A stretch of DNA of 64,000 nucleotides, from contig CAMCTJ010000006.1 in the NCBI GenBank assembly GCA_945878405.1, positions 1 to 64,000 of the forward strand, written 5' to 3'. This DNA is from Bdellovibrio sp. ZAP7. GTDB lineage: Bacteria; Bdellovibrionota; FAC87; UBA2466. The translations under genes and the position numbers were made by a program. This document shows positions 49,593 to 59,991 of this stretch, in pieces (within the stretch, counting starts at the first letter, position 1; the number at the start of each line of letters is the position of its first letter). The notes under the pieces were generated by a model. It saw only the letters and a program-made list of their open reading frames with translations, was not told the DNA's origin and ran no database searches.

Positions 49593-52247
49593 TTACTCGT
49601 AACCTTCTCTTGGAAAATCGAGAGTTTCGTCTTGAGAAAGCTCCGGAGATTGGGCCTCTTCAACAGCGGGCCCAGAGGGAGTCTCACCCGGTTTAGATTC
49701 GCCCGGAGTTGCTGTCGTGGTTCGAAGGTTGGGCTCTCCAACTCTTCGAATATTTGAAGCTGCTATGTTTGGGACTGCACCAGCTTTAAAGGCCACTCTG
49801 ACTCGATTTGGATTGCTGGGAGCTGCGATTTTTCCGGTTAATTTATCTACATAGGCAAACACGATGTCTTCTGGGATTGGGAAATCATTTTTGGAATAGG
49901 ACGAGCTGATGGCCCTCATATATTCAGCCCAAATGGGAGCAGCAGCTTTTCCGCCAGTCTCACTCATTCCAAGGGCTTTTTCTTTCAAATAACCAATCCA
50001 AACACCTGAAACTACCTGGGGAGAATACCCCACAAACCAAGCATCCCGATGATCATTTGAGGTGCCTGTCTTTCCGGCGATAGCTCCTGGAGCACTGGCA
50101 GCAGCCCTTCCCGTCCCTTCCCGAATTACAGACTTTAGTAAATCTGTCATGACATAGGCCGTTTGCGGAGAAATGACAGGTGCCTCATTTTCCTGGAGTG
50201 CTTCCGCCACAATGCTTGGTGTGTTCTGATTTTCAGTTGGGTTTTGAAGAGCTGGAAGTTCCTCTAGAATTTTTCCGGCCCCATCTTCCACTCGCTTGAT
50301 ATAGTTTAAAACAACGGGCTTTCCTAAACGTGGGAAGATGGCATAGGCCCGCATAATTTCCTCCAAGCTTGCAGACCAGGAACCTAAGCCAATTGTTAAA
50401 TCGCGCGGTAAAGGGGAGGTGATCCCAACGCTTCGAGCATATTGAATTCCGTAATCAATACTGATCTCAGAAAGCAGTTTTACCGTTGGAACATTCATAG
50501 AACGGATTAAGGCCAACCGTAAAGGAATGTCCCCTTCAAACTTTCCGCCGAAGTTATGTGGCTTCCAGTCTTCACCCATCACCGTACTTGTATCGACTTC
50601 TTGTTTATCGTCATTTCGGAAAACGACCGGAGAGTCAGTCACCAAAGACGATGGGGAGAACCCCTTATCAAAAGCGGCTGCGTAAATGAGGGGCTTAAAG
50701 GTTGACCCCACTTGTCTTTTTGCTTGAAGTGCACAGTTAAATTTACTCTTTTGAAAATCTAATCCCCCCACCATGGCTTTTACAAAACCGTTTTTTACGT
50801 CGTAAGAAAGCAAAGCCCCAGAAACCTCAGGCTCTTGCTCTAAAGAAACTACTGCAATCCCTTTGTCTTTTTCGACTTGCTCCACTTTTACCGAAACAAT
50901 ATCTCCAACTTTTAATACCTGCTCTACTCGCTGAGTAGGCTTGTCATCAATCAAAACCCAGGACATTCCCGTCACTGGCAATCTGGCTTGAGTCAGCCCG
51001 ATTCGTAGTTCTGCTTCATTTCGCTCATTATCGACTCGAGCAACAAGTCCTTGGTAATAATTTCCAATCTTGATTGGAGTATCGCCCACAAATCGACTCG
51101 CAGCCGTCCCGTAGGGAGCTAAATCAATTTCCAAAACCTTCAGAGCCCGCTCGGCGGCATCTCCGGGAAGCAATCGAGGAGGCTTTAAATCTTCTAAAAC
51201 TTGTTTATGAACAGCTGCTTTCCATTCATCTTTGTCCGACTCGGTACTTAAATTTCGGGAAACTCCCCGCCAACCAGCTCTCTTATCTACCTCGCGAACT
51301 CCTTTAATCATGGCTTGTTCCGCTGATTTCTGAAAATTAAAATTCACTGTAGTGTAAACTTTGAATCCCTGTTTCAGAATCTCTTCGGAGCCGTATTTGT
51401 CCATGAGGTATTGACGAACATATTCTACAAAATAAGGCGCAGCCGAATTATTAAGGTCTTCCAATGGGTAAACTCTAATGCCATCCGCCAATACTTCTTT
51501 TGCCTTTTCCGGGTCAAGATAGCTCTCATCAACCATTCGTCGGACAACATAAGACTGCCGACGCTTTGCCAGGTCTGGATGATGGAAGGGATTCCAGTCA
51601 TTTGGTCTCTGCGGCAATCCCGCCAACAAAGAAGCCTCAGCTACAGTTAGTTCTTTAACGTCTTTATGAAAATAATTGCGAGCAGCCGCCCCTATCCCGT
51701 ATGAACCATGTCCCAAATAAATCTCGGATAAGTAGAGACCTAGAATTTCTTCCTTAGAAAGCTCATTCTCCATTCGATAAGCCAAAACCATTTCTCGAAG
51801 CTTTCGAGTAATAACTTTTTTCTTGGACTCCAGCAGAAGAGCGCGAGCTACTTGTTGGGTGATCGTGCTTCCCCCTTGAGCATATCGTCCTCGCACCACA
51901 TTTGACCAAATTGCACGTGCAATACTATTGAGATCAATTCCCTTGTGGTGAAAAAAGTTTGAATCTTCGGCAGAAAGAAAGGCCTGAATGACGTGATTTG
52001 GAATTTCCTTATAGTTGACCGGGTATCTCCGCTCAGTTGTGAACTCCCCAATTTTTTTTCCGTCATCTGAGAAGACTTCAGTGGCATGAGAGTGCTGAAA
52101 ATTCTTCAACTGACTAACTGGAGGAAGCCCTGAAGTAATAAAGTAAAGAACGATAAGGCCCAAAAGAGCTGAAATAACAGTAGCTCCCAAAGTAACCAAA
52201 GAGAGAGTTTGAAATGCTTTTCTAATTTGCAAAGATGTTCGCCTCAT
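49593..52247 (-). CDS. mrcA: Penicillin-binding protein 1A (transglycosylase/transpeptidase)
   Basis: 'FLSAEDSNFFHHKGIDLNSIARAIWSNVVRGRYAQGGSTITQQVARALLL', 'RQVGSTFKPLIYAAAFDKG', 'AGKTGTSNDHRDAWFVGYSP'. Confidence 0.96.
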   Translation of the reverse strand: MRRTSLQIRKAFQTLSLVTLGATVISALLGLIVLYFITSGLPPVSQLKNFQHSHATEVFSDDGKKIGEFTTERRYPVNYKEIPNHVIQAFLSAEDSNFFHHKGIDLNSIARAIWSNVVRGRYAQGGSTITQQVARALLLESKKKVITRKLREMVLAYRMENELSKEEILGLYLSEIYLGHGSYGIGAAARNYFHKDVKELTVAEASLLAGLPQRPNDWNPFHHPDLAKRRQSYVVRRMVDESYLDPEKAKEVLADGIRVYPLEDLNNSAAPYFVEYVRQYLMDKYGSEEILKQGFKVYTTVNFNFQKSAEQAMIKGVREVDKRAGWRGVSRNLSTESDKDEWKAAVHKQVLEDLKPPRLLPGDAAERALKVLEIDLAPYGTAASRFVGDTPIKIGNYYQGLVARVDNERNEAELRIGLTQARLPVTGMSWVLIDDKPTQRVEQVLKVGDIVSVKVEQVEKDKGIAVVSLEQEPEVSGALLSYDVKNGFVKAMVGGLDFQKSKFNCALQAKRQVGSTFKPLIYAAAFDKGFSPSSLVTDSPVVFRNDDKQEVDTSTVMGEDWKPHNFGGKFEGDIPLRLALIRSMNVPTVKLLSEISIDYGIQYARSVGITSPLPRDLTIGLGSWSASLEEIMRAYAIFPRLGKPVVLNYIKRVEDGAGKILEELPALQNPTENQNTPSIVAEALQENEAPVISPQTAYVMTDLLKSVIREGTGRAAASAPGAIAGKTGTSNDHRDAWFVGYSPQVVSGVWIGYLKEKALGMSETGGKAAAPIWAEYMRAISSSYSKNDFPIPEDIVFAYVDKLTGKIAAPSNPNRVRVAFKAGAVPNIAASNIRRVGEPNLRTTTATPGESKPGETPSGPAVEEAQSPELSQDETLDFPREGYE

Positions 52248-52267
52248 TTTTAAGGCTTATTTTACGA

Positions 52268-52313
52268 TAAGACCTGGGCCGAACTCAAGTCAGAGAGCTC
52301 AACCCGGGTCTTA
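52268..52313. other. 11-bp imperfect inverted repeat upstream of the PBP1A start
   Basis: TAAGACCTGGG (52268-52278)/CCCGGGTCTTA (52303-52313), one T-G pair. Confidence 0.5.
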
Positions 52314-52490
52314 ACATACTCCTTTGAGGAGTTTGGGGGTTAGGGGATGATACAACCTTGAAAATCAAAAGCTCACAAAGTACCGCGCCCACTCGAACTG
52401 AGGCTGCATTTCCCTAGTTTCTTTTGAATCTGCAACCCAAAGGCCAGTTTTTGACCCTGGGGCGCAGCGCGCATTCTTGGAGAATATGTT
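52313..52490 (-). ncRNA. Candidate structured intergenic RNA element (unassigned family)
   Basis: Hand-folded nested pairings: CTGCGCCC/GGGCGCGG, AACTG/CAGTT, GGTTGCA/TGCAGCC, plus a possible closing pairing AACATA(TT)CTCC/GGAGTATGTT. Two G-U wobbles are compatible only with the minus-strand RNA. Confidence 0.3.
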
Positions 52491-52528
52491 CAGGAATTGG
52501 ACGAAAAAGATTCTGGAGTCCTAGCCAA

Positions 52529-54049
52529 TCAAAAATTCGATACGAGAGATACTTCAAATCTTCCCACCCACGAGTCAGAAAAGGTCATTTTCAGTGAGCT
52601 AGAAGGAAGAAAAACTGAGGCTGCTCCAACCAACTCGACAGATTTTAATACGGGAGTTTTAAAAATAAGATCGAGCTCTGACCCAAGAGTCTGCTCTTTG
52701 TCACTCGAGTTGTTTACGGGGGTAGAACCATCTACTTGATAAACTGGAAACTCGGTATTTGATTTTAAAAAATGAAGTCCCCTTATTAAAAATTCCGAAC
52801 TCAGAAACGGATTCAACCCGAATTGGAATCCTAGCCCCGAAAGATTTCTCCGCCCCAAAACATCTGCCCATCCCAGCCATTTATGCGTCGAAGGAAAAAG
52901 AGGGTTAAAGTCAGGACTAGACCAAAAGCCATCCACTCCTACTTGAATTCCTAGATTGGAAAATGCCCTGGACTTCAGTTCAGCCCACATTTGCTGCCCG
53001 GTAGTCTCACCCCACTGCCCTGATGCCTCAGCCCTCAATTCAACTTCGCCCAAATTTAATCTTGCGTGTAACCCTGAAGTAAATAACTGATTCAAATGCG
53101 AGCGATGATCTCTTAACCAAAAGAAATAAGGTGCCAGGGTCACATCACGATTAGGATGAGTCCATGACAAATGAGATCCATGAAAGTCCCGATCGCCGGG
53201 GCCTGTACCTTGAGTATTGTTATCCCATAATTTTGTAGAAAAAAGGTCCCATGAACTTTTTCCCCATTCGATCCGTGATCGAACCCCATCGAAACTTCTG
53301 CCAGGATTTTCCCAATCAGAAGCGCCCACTAAAACCTCATCTCCGAGGCTTAGTATTTGCCTTCCTAAAATCAGTCGCCAAACCGGACTAAGCCGAAATT
53401 GACCAAAAGCTTGATGAAAACTCAGCTGAGGATCTCGGCTAGACCCGCTAGTTCCCACGGCGACATTAAGATTAGAAGTCGCTGGCTGGAGCAGTGGCTC
53501 TCCCAAAAGATGAACCGCTTGAGGCTGCAAAAGAAACTCGACATTTTCAGTGGGATGAAAAAACAGACCGGCTCGTGCCCGAAGTGAAGAAAATCCTCTT
53601 TCAGAAGAGAAATCATTTTTTCTGTTTTCCTCAACCCGAAATCGAAACTGTCCACTAACTTCAAACATGGACGGCCAAGACTGACTAATTTCCTGCGGAC
53701 GATTTAGCCGAAAAACTACGGAACCCTGACTATTTTCCTGAGGTCTCCATTTCTTTGGATACTCTCTCAGGCTTCCAACCAGAGTCCAAACACCGGGAGC
53801 AATCTCACGAACGGGAATGTGATAGGTGTGTGTTTCTGTCATTAAAAGAGCGTTGGCCCTGTCTAACTCACATTCAAGCTGGGCCCCTTCTTTTTTCCCC
53901 CCACAAGCTTCCAAGTCGAATTGAACTTTAAGCGTCGAACAGGAGGAACCAGCGATAATCTTAGCCTCTCCACAGCTCCGTTCCCCCCAACAGGTGAATG
54001 AGCATAAAACACAATAAACAACTGCAAGGTAGCAAATTACTGGCCTCAT
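52529..54049 (-). CDS. Alginate-export/porin-like outer-membrane protein
   Basis: N-terminal signal; 'FRFRVEENRKNDFSSERGFSSLRARAGLFFHPTENVEFLLQPQ', 'FGQFRLSPVWRLILGRQILSLGDEVLVGASDWENPGRSFDGVR' beta-barrel pattern; C-terminal Phe. Confidence 0.72.
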   Translation of the reverse strand: MRPVICYLAVVYCVLCSFTCWGERSCGEAKIIAGSSCSTLKVQFDLEACGGKKEGAQLECELDRANALLMTETHTYHIPVREIAPGVWTLVGSLREYPKKWRPQENSQGSVVFRLNRPQEISQSWPSMFEVSGQFRFRVEENRKNDFSSERGFSSLRARAGLFFHPTENVEFLLQPQAVHLLGEPLLQPATSNLNVAVGTSGSSRDPQLSFHQAFGQFRLSPVWRLILGRQILSLGDEVLVGASDWENPGRSFDGVRSRIEWGKSSWDLFSTKLWDNNTQGTGPGDRDFHGSHLSWTHPNRDVTLAPYFFWLRDHRSHLNQLFTSGLHARLNLGEVELRAEASGQWGETTGQQMWAELKSRAFSNLGIQVGVDGFWSSPDFNPLFPSTHKWLGWADVLGRRNLSGLGFQFGLNPFLSSEFLIRGLHFLKSNTEFPVYQVDGSTPVNNSSDKEQTLGSELDLIFKTPVLKSVELVGAASVFLPSSSLKMTFSDSWVGRFEVSLVSNF

Positions 54050-54106
54050 AAACTTACCTTAACAGATCGCATTTGCCTTGAAAAACTGATAGGTTAAGAA
54101 TCAATC

Positions 54107-55423
54107 ATGAGTTCCTTTTTAGAACGACGAAGCAATACTATTTCCTCTGATTTGACGGAATACGTTTTGAGCGTCGGGGTTCAGTTTCGGGACGATACCC
54201 TAGATGAAGTTGAAAGTTCCCTTAGTGAACTAGATCGTTTGATTCAAACTCTCGGTGGCAAAGTGGTTGAAACCATTATTCAGCGGAGAATCAAGCCTGA
54301 TCCATCGCTCTTCATCGGGAAAGGTAAAGCTGAGGAAATCGCACTTCTGATCAAAGAGAAAGAATGCGATTTAGCTGCTTTTGATCAAGAACTCACCGGT
54401 ACCCAACAAAGAAATTTAGAGAGAATACTTAACTGTCGTGTCATTGACCGGACCGGTATTATTTTGGATATTTTTTCAAAACATGCTCGGACAAAAGAGG
54501 CTAAAAACCAGGTTGAACTGGCGATGCTGGAATATCTATCTACGCACCTCACTCGCAAATGGACCCACTTGGAAAGACAAAGAGGCGGGATCGGTCTTAA
54601 GGGGGTTGGCGAAAAGCAAATTGAGTTAGACAGACGAATGATTCGTAGCCGTATTTCAAAATTAAAAACGGAAATAGCTCATCAAGCGCAGGATCGGTCA
54701 ATTCAAAGACGGCATAGGGACAAATTTCTTAGAGTTGCCATAGTTGGATACACCAATGCCGGCAAGTCTACCTTGATGAATAACCTCACTCATAGCAACG
54801 TGTATGTAGATGATCGCCTTTTTGCGACCCTCGACTCCACCGTTCGAATTATTGACCCTAAGACACGGCCGCCGATCTTACTCAGCGACACCGTTGGATT
54901 TATCGATAAACTTCCTCATGGTCTTGTTGCTTCCTTTCGCTCAACTCTCCAAGAAGTTTTAGAAGCGGATGTATTACTTCACGTTGTCGATATGTCTTCT
55001 CCTTATTTTCTGGAGCAAATGGAAGTTACTAAAAATGTTTTAGAGGAAATTGGTGCTGGAACCAAACCCACTTTCTTAGTCTTTAATAAAGCGGATCTTG
55101 TGAAGGAAATTTTCTTACCTAAAATTTTAGAGCGTAAATACATAGATTGCGTTTCCGTCTCGGCTTTAAGACCAGCTGATATGCGCCGCCTGAGAGAGTC
55201 AATATTTGGCTATTTCGAAAGAGATATGATGGATTTAGAGCTTACGGTGCCCTACAGCGATACCTGGCTCCAATCCCAGATTCACGAGTTTTCGAAGGTG
55301 ATCAAAAAAGATTATCTAGAAGAAGGGGCTCACTTTCATATTCGCGTGATGAGATCAACGGCTAGTTGGTTAGGCCTTCTTGAAAAACCCGGGGTAACTA
55401 TCAAGGTAAACAATGCTGGATAA
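54107..55423 (+). CDS. hflX: GTPase HflX
   Basis: 'RIKPDPSLFIGKGKAEEIALLIKE', 'RQRGGIGLKGVGEKQIELDRRMI', 'VAIVGYTNAGKSTLMNNLT'. Confidence 0.96.
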   Translation: MSSFLERRSNTISSDLTEYVLSVGVQFRDDTLDEVESSLSELDRLIQTLGGKVVETIIQRRIKPDPSLFIGKGKAEEIALLIKEKECDLAAFDQELTGTQQRNLERILNCRVIDRTGIILDIFSKHARTKEAKNQVELAMLEYLSTHLTRKWTHLERQRGGIGLKGVGEKQIELDRRMIRSRISKLKTEIAHQAQDRSIQRRHRDKFLRVAIVGYTNAGKSTLMNNLTHSNVYVDDRLFATLDSTVRIIDPKTRPPILLSDTVGFIDKLPHGLVASFRSTLQEVLEADVLLHVVDMSSPYFLEQMEVTKNVLEEIGAGTKPTFLVFNKADLVKEIFLPKILERKYIDCVSVSALRPADMRRLRESIFGYFERDMMDLELTVPYSDTWLQSQIHEFSKVIKKDYLEEGAHFHIRVMRSTASWLGLLEKPGVTIKVNNAG

Positions 55424-56234
55424 TACTGGTCTGACTCTTTTTATTGTCTCCGATGGGACTGGCGAAACCGCCGATCTGATCATTAAGGCCGCGTTAGTTC
55501 AATATTCTGGACTAAATTTAAGAATCGTGCGCTATAAAAATGTCAGGACTGAACCTCAAGTAACAGCTATCTTTGAAGAAGCCCAGAGCAAGCGTGGAAT
55601 TGTGGTTTATACGATTGTGACTAAGACGCTTCGCGAGTTTGTTGAAAAAACGGCTCAAACTTTTATTGTACCCGCGGTGGACCTCTTAGGACCTCTGCTT
55701 AATCTCCTTTCTCAGTTTCTCACTCAAAATCAAAAAGGAGAGCCCGGCCTATTCCATCAAGTCAATGAATCTTACTTTAAAAGAATTGAGGCAATTGAAT
55801 TTACCGTAAAACATGACGATGGACGTTTTCCCGACAATCTTGAAATGGCTGATATCGTCTTAGTGGGCCTTTCTAGAACTAGCAAAACTCCGCTTTCTAT
55901 TTATTTATCTTATAAAGGGTGGAAGGTAGCCAACGTACCAGTTGTCCGAGGAATTCCGTTACCGGAGCGATTATTTCAAACCGATCAGCGTAAAATTGTT
56001 GGGCTCATTATTGATCCAGCGGCTCTTGTCAGGATTCGACGAGAACGACTTCTAAAAATGGGCGAAGATCCAAATAGTTCCTATGCCGATCCAGAACAAG
56101 TTGAATTGGAAATTGATTACTGCAAACAGATTTTTCGACAAAATCGTCGCTGGCCAGTTTTTGATGTTACCAATAAGGCTCTAGAGGAAACTGCAGCCGA
56201 AATCGAACGCTTCATTAGTGGATTAAGTTTTTGA
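55413..56234 (+). CDS. ppsR: Pyruvate, phosphate dikinase/PEP synthase regulatory protein (DUF299 kinase-phosphotransferase)
   Basis: 'LFIVSDGTGETADLIIKAALVQY', 'DIVLVGLSRTSKTPLSIYLSYKGWKVANVPVV'. Confidence 0.92.
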   Translation: MLDNTGLTLFIVSDGTGETADLIIKAALVQYSGLNLRIVRYKNVRTEPQVTAIFEEAQSKRGIVVYTIVTKTLREFVEKTAQTFIVPAVDLLGPLLNLLSQFLTQNQKGEPGLFHQVNESYFKRIEAIEFTVKHDDGRFPDNLEMADIVLVGLSRTSKTPLSIYLSYKGWKVANVPVVRGIPLPERLFQTDQRKIVGLIIDPAALVRIRRERLLKMGEDPNSSYADPEQVELEIDYCKQIFRQNRRWPVFDVTNKALEETAAEIERFISGLSF

Positions 56235-56306
56235 TTCCCCTTTGCGGCCGCCCCTTACAATGTCGCATAATTTATCTTCCGTAACTAACCTAGGGTAAAA
56301 AAAGAA

Positions 56307-56738
56307 TTATTCGGCTTTTGTCTTACTTGAAAACTTTTCTTTGAGCTTATCGAGAACCCCATTCACAAAAGCCGGGGTATTTTCAGAACCAAACTCTTTC
56401 GCGATTTCGACCATTTCGTTCACTGTGACAGTCCCTGGAATATCATCACAAAAAAGAATCTCATATGCCCCTAACCGAAGAATGTTTCTATCCACTGCTG
56501 CCATTCGATCAGGTCGCCAATGGGAAGAGATCTCAGCGAGACGTTTATCAATTTCCTGCAGTTTTTCTCCTACTCCCACCACGAGTCGCTTGGTAAAGGG
56601 ATCTAGGGTTGTCTGACTTTGTAGGTAAAGAGCTTCAAAGTGGTTTAAAGCCATCTCAATCGTCAGTTGATTATTCAGATCTAACTGATACAGAATTTGA
56701 AGGCCGTCTTCTCTAGCTTTTCGTCTATTACTCTTCAT
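56307..56738 (-). CDS. nusB: Transcription antitermination protein NusB
   Basis: '[17 protein letters not shown]...[22 protein letters not shown]...[29 protein letters not shown]'. Confidence 0.95.
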   Translation of the reverse strand: MKSNRRKAREDGLQILYQLDLNNQLTIEMALNHFEALYLQSQTTLDPFTKRLVVGVGEKLQEIDKRLAEISSHWRPDRMAAVDRNILRLGAYEILFCDDIPGTVTVNEMVEIAKEFGSENTPAFVNGVLDKLKEKFSSKTKAE

Positions 56739-57979
56739 GCATTTATTTGAGAATAAATAGGATATTTCCTACAAATCTCTCTTACCTCGCCCCTTACTTT
56801 TTCAATCGCAGAATCGCTACCATCTAATAAAACTCTTCGAACCGCATCCGCGAGCCATTTCATATCACCTTCTTTAAGCCCTCGTGTGGTAACAGCTGGG
56901 GTCCCCATTCGCACACCACTTGTTACAAACGCAGACGTCGTTTCAAACGGTACTGTATTTTTGTTGGCCGTTAATCCAGCTCTATCCAGACGGGCTTCAG
57001 CTTCTTTTCCGGTAAGTCCTTGTTTTCTTAAATCGATTAAAAGAAGATGGTTTTCTGTTCCACCGCTGACTAACTGAAATCCACTGGCCATCAGGTGCTC
57101 AGCTAAAGCTTTGCAATTTAGTATCACTTGCTTTTGATATTGCTTAAATTCTGGTTCCAATGCCTCTTTGAAAGCGACAGCTTTTGCAGCAATGACGTGC
57201 ATGAGAGGCCCACCCTGAATTCCAGGAAAGATACGGCTATTAATTTTCTGCCGCCACGGCTCTTTAAATAAAATGATGCCCCCCCGAGGGCCACGCAATG
57301 TTTTATGGGTGGTACTCGTCACAAAATCAGAATGAGGCACTGGAGAGGGGTGAAGTCCAGCAGCTACCAATCCTGCAATATGCGCCATATCCACCAACAG
57401 GAGCGCTCCTACTTCTTTTGCGATCGAGCCAAATTTTTCAAAATCGATAATTCTCGAATAAGCACTGGCCCCTGCAATAATCATTTTTGGGCGATGTTCT
57501 TTCGCTAAATCTCTTACTTGATCGTAATCAATGAGTTGGTTGTCTTCACGAACGCCATAATGAATGGCGCGATATAAAAGACCAGAAAAATTGACGGGAT
57601 GTCCATGCGTCAAATGCCCGCCGTGAGAAAGATTCATTCCAAGAATCGTATCCCCCGGTTGAAGACAAGCCAAATAAACTGCCATGTTGCTCTGAGAACC
57701 ACTATGGGGTTGGACATTGGCGCCTTCACTCCCAAAAAGCTTCAAGCATCGATCAATGGCAAGACTCTCCACCACGTCTACAAACTCACAGCCACCATAA
57801 TAACGTTTTCCTGGATAGCCTTCGGCATACTTGTTGGTTAAGACACTACCTTGAGCTTCTAGGACAGCCGAAGAAACGGTGTTCTCACTTGGAATTAACT
57901 CCAAGGACTCCTGTTGCCGATGCAACTCAGAGTTCATTGCATGGCTCAATTCTGGATCTAGATGCGAAATAGTTTTCAT
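56735..57979 (-). CDS. glyA: Serine hydroxymethyltransferase
   Basis: '[43 protein letters not shown]', '[20 protein letters not shown]'. Confidence 0.97.
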   Translation of the reverse strand: MKTISHLDPELSHAMNSELHRQQESLELIPSENTVSSAVLEAQGSVLTNKYAEGYPGKRYYGGCEFVDVVESLAIDRCLKLFGSEGANVQPHSGSQSNMAVYLACLQPGDTILGMNLSHGGHLTHGHPVNFSGLLYRAIHYGVREDNQLIDYDQVRDLAKEHRPKMIIAGASAYSRIIDFEKFGSIAKEVGALLLVDMAHIAGLVAAGLHPSPVPHSDFVTSTTHKTLRGPRGGIILFKEPWRQKINSRIFPGIQGGPLMHVIAAKAVAFKEALEPEFKQYQKQVILNCKALAEHLMASGFQLVSGGTENHLLLIDLRKQGLTGKEAEARLDRAGLTANKNTVPFETTSAFVTSGVRMGTPAVTTRGLKEGDMKWLADAVRRVLLDGSDSAIEKVRGEVREICRKYPIYSQINA

Positions 57980-58434
57980 GCCCTCTCCTCCAGTTTACGG
58001 ATCTGCTCTAGTCGTCTCGAATGTCTGTCTCCCAAAAATCCAGTGTTCAGCCATTCCTTAACCAATTCAAATGCCAAATCTTCTGAAATTAACCTAGCCC
58101 CAAGACATATAATATTACTATCGTTATGTTCTCTCGATAAGCGGGCACTTTCAATGTTCCAACTGCTGGTAGCTCGAATTCCTTTTATTTTATTAGCCGC
58201 AATGCACATTCCCAGCCCGCTCCCGCAGATGAGTATCCCTCGCCCCTCCTGAGCTGCCGCGACCAGCTTCGCTACTTTTTCAGCAAAGTTGGGATAATCA
58301 ACAGAGTCCGTACCATTGGTGCCGCAGTCCTGAAATTCAATGGTTGGAAAGCCACCCTTAAGCCGAGCAAGCAAGGGTTGCTTTAGAGCGAACCCAGCAT
58401 GGTCGCTTCCCACGTAGACAGTTTTTATAGACAT
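57976..58434 (-). CDS. rpiB: Ribose-5-phosphate isomerase B
   Basis: '[17 protein letters not shown]', '[23 protein letters not shown]'. Confidence 0.95.
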   Translation of the reverse strand: MSIKTVYVGSDHAGFALKQPLLARLKGGFPTIEFQDCGTNGTDSVDYPNFAEKVAKLVAAAQEGRGILICGSGLGMCIAANKIKGIRATSSWNIESARLSREHNDSNIICLGARLISEDLAFELVKEWLNTGFLGDRHSRRLEQIRKLEERA

Positions 58435-58435
58435 T

Positions 58436-59668
58436 TTAAGCTCTTTTTAAAATTAATGTCCCGTTGGTCCCGCCAAAACCAAATGAATTTGATAAAACAT
58501 AGGTCATTTTTCTCGGCTGGGGCTGATGAGGTACAAAATTCAAATCACATTCGGGACTCGGATTATCTAAATTTGCGGTAGCTGGGGCTACTTGCTCTTG
58601 AAGAGCTTGAACACAGTAGAGTGCTTCTGCGGCTCCTGCAGCTCCCAAAAGATGCCCAGTCAGGGATTTTGTCGAGCTTACTGCTAATTGATAGGCATGA
58701 TCTTTAAAGACGCTTTTAATCGCTAATGTTTCATTCACATCTCCGACCGGAGTGGAAGTTCCGTGAGCGTTCACATAATCAATTTGCTCCGGATTTAGTT
58801 GAGCGTCTTTAAGAGCTAAATTCATGCATCGGGCAGCCCCTTCTCCTTCAGGACTAGGGGACGTCAGATGGTAGGCATCTGCGTTGAGTCCATACCCAAC
58901 CACCTCAGCGTAAATATGAGCCCCGCGTTTCTTCGCATGCTCATAATTTTCCAAAATGAGGATAGCGCTTCCCTCGCCGATGACAAACCCATCACGATCT
59001 TTATCAAAAGGACGCGAAGCCTTCTCCGGAGCATCATTTCGCTCTGATAGGGCTCTCATCGAACAAAAACCACCAACACCTAGTTCGCAGACCACAGCCT
59101 CGGCTCCGCCCGCCAACATAATGTCTTGGTCCCCTCTTTGAATGAGTCGAAAAGATTCGCCAATGGCATGAGAGCTAGACGAACACGCAGTTGTGATGCA
59201 CGTGTTAGCTCCTTTTAAACCGTATTTAATTGAAAGTTGGCCTGCGGCTAGGTTACCGATCACTGAAGGGATAAAAAACGGAGAAACCCTTTTGGGGCCT
59301 TTTTCTCGGACTACTAAATACTCAGATTGAATTTCTGTTAGGCCACCGATTCCCACTCCGACACAAGCTCCAGCCCTAGTTCGATCGACTTCATCAAATT
59401 TTAAACCAGAGTGCACCACCGCCTCGGCGCCAGCCACCATGGCAAGTTGAATAAATCTTCCGATTCTTTTTAGTTCTTTTACTGGGAAATGTTCTTCTGG
59501 CTTAAACCCTTTAACTTCGCCAGCTATCCGAGAGGAATAATTGGAAGCATCAAACAATGAAATCGGGCCTACGCCAGATTTAACGTTAATGAGGGATTCC
59601 CAATTGGTCTTAGCGTTAAGACCTATGGGAGTGATCGCCCCATAACCTGTGACGACGACCCGATTCAT
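58436..59668 (-). CDS. fabF: Beta-ketoacyl-ACP synthase II
   Basis: 'MNRVVVTGYGAITPIGLNAKTNWESLI', 'TACSSSSHAIGESFRLI', 'NSFGFGGTNGTLI'. Start set at MNRVVVTG. Confidence 0.97.
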   Translation of the reverse strand: MNRVVVTGYGAITPIGLNAKTNWESLINVKSGVGPISLFDASNYSSRIAGEVKGFKPEEHFPVKELKRIGRFIQLAMVAGAEAVVHSGLKFDEVDRTRAGACVGVGIGGLTEIQSEYLVVREKGPKRVSPFFIPSVIGNLAAGQLSIKYGLKGANTCITTACSSSSHAIGESFRLIQRGDQDIMLAGGAEAVVCELGVGGFCSMRALSERNDAPEKASRPFDKDRDGFVIGEGSAILILENYEHAKKRGAHIYAEVVGYGLNADAYHLTSPSPEGEGAARCMNLALKDAQLNPEQIDYVNAHGTSTPVGDVNETLAIKSVFKDHAYQLAVSSTKSLTGHLLGAAGAAEALYCVQALQEQVAPATANLDNPSPECDLNFVPHQPQPRKMTYVLSNSFGFGGTNGTLILKRA

Positions 59669-59675
59669 GGAAAAT

Positions 59676-59909
59676 TTAGTTAACCTTCGACTTAATGTAA
59701 TTTGAGACGTCGGCCACTGTTTTGATCTTTTCTGCGTCTTCGTCCGGGATTTCCAGATCAAACTCTTCTTCCATGGTCATAACTAATTCCACGATATCGA
59801 GAGAATCTGCACCCAAATCGTCAATAAAAGATGCTTCAGGAGTTACGCTTTCTACATCAACTCCCAATTGTTCAACGATGATATTCTTAACTTTTTCTTC
59901 GATGGACAT
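59676..59909 (-). CDS. acpP: Acyl carrier protein
   Basis: '[18 protein letters not shown]...[33 protein letters not shown]'. Confidence 0.97.
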   Translation of the reverse strand: MSIEEKVKNIIVEQLGVDVESVTPEASFIDDLGADSLDIVELVMTMEEEFDLEIPDEDAEKIKTVADVSNYIKSKVN

Positions 59910-59991
59910 CTGCTTTTTTCCTCCAGTGATCAAAGTTGTCGGCAGACTCTAGCAGTAGTAAACCTGCTACGCAAGCAGACTGAGAACCGAT

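Noticed and set aside
49547-49741. 64-aa minus-strand ORF
   Set aside because: Out-of-frame within the PBP1A 3' end; GC-rich shadow ORF.
52313-52490. Outright 6S RNA call
   Set aside because: Length and layout are suggestive, but the 3' side is too long and asymmetric and I cannot match the conserved 6S bulge sequence; kept only as an unassigned candidate.
52497-52739. 80-aa plus-strand ORF
   Set aside because: Antisense to the 3' end of the porin-like gene; no recognisable domain.
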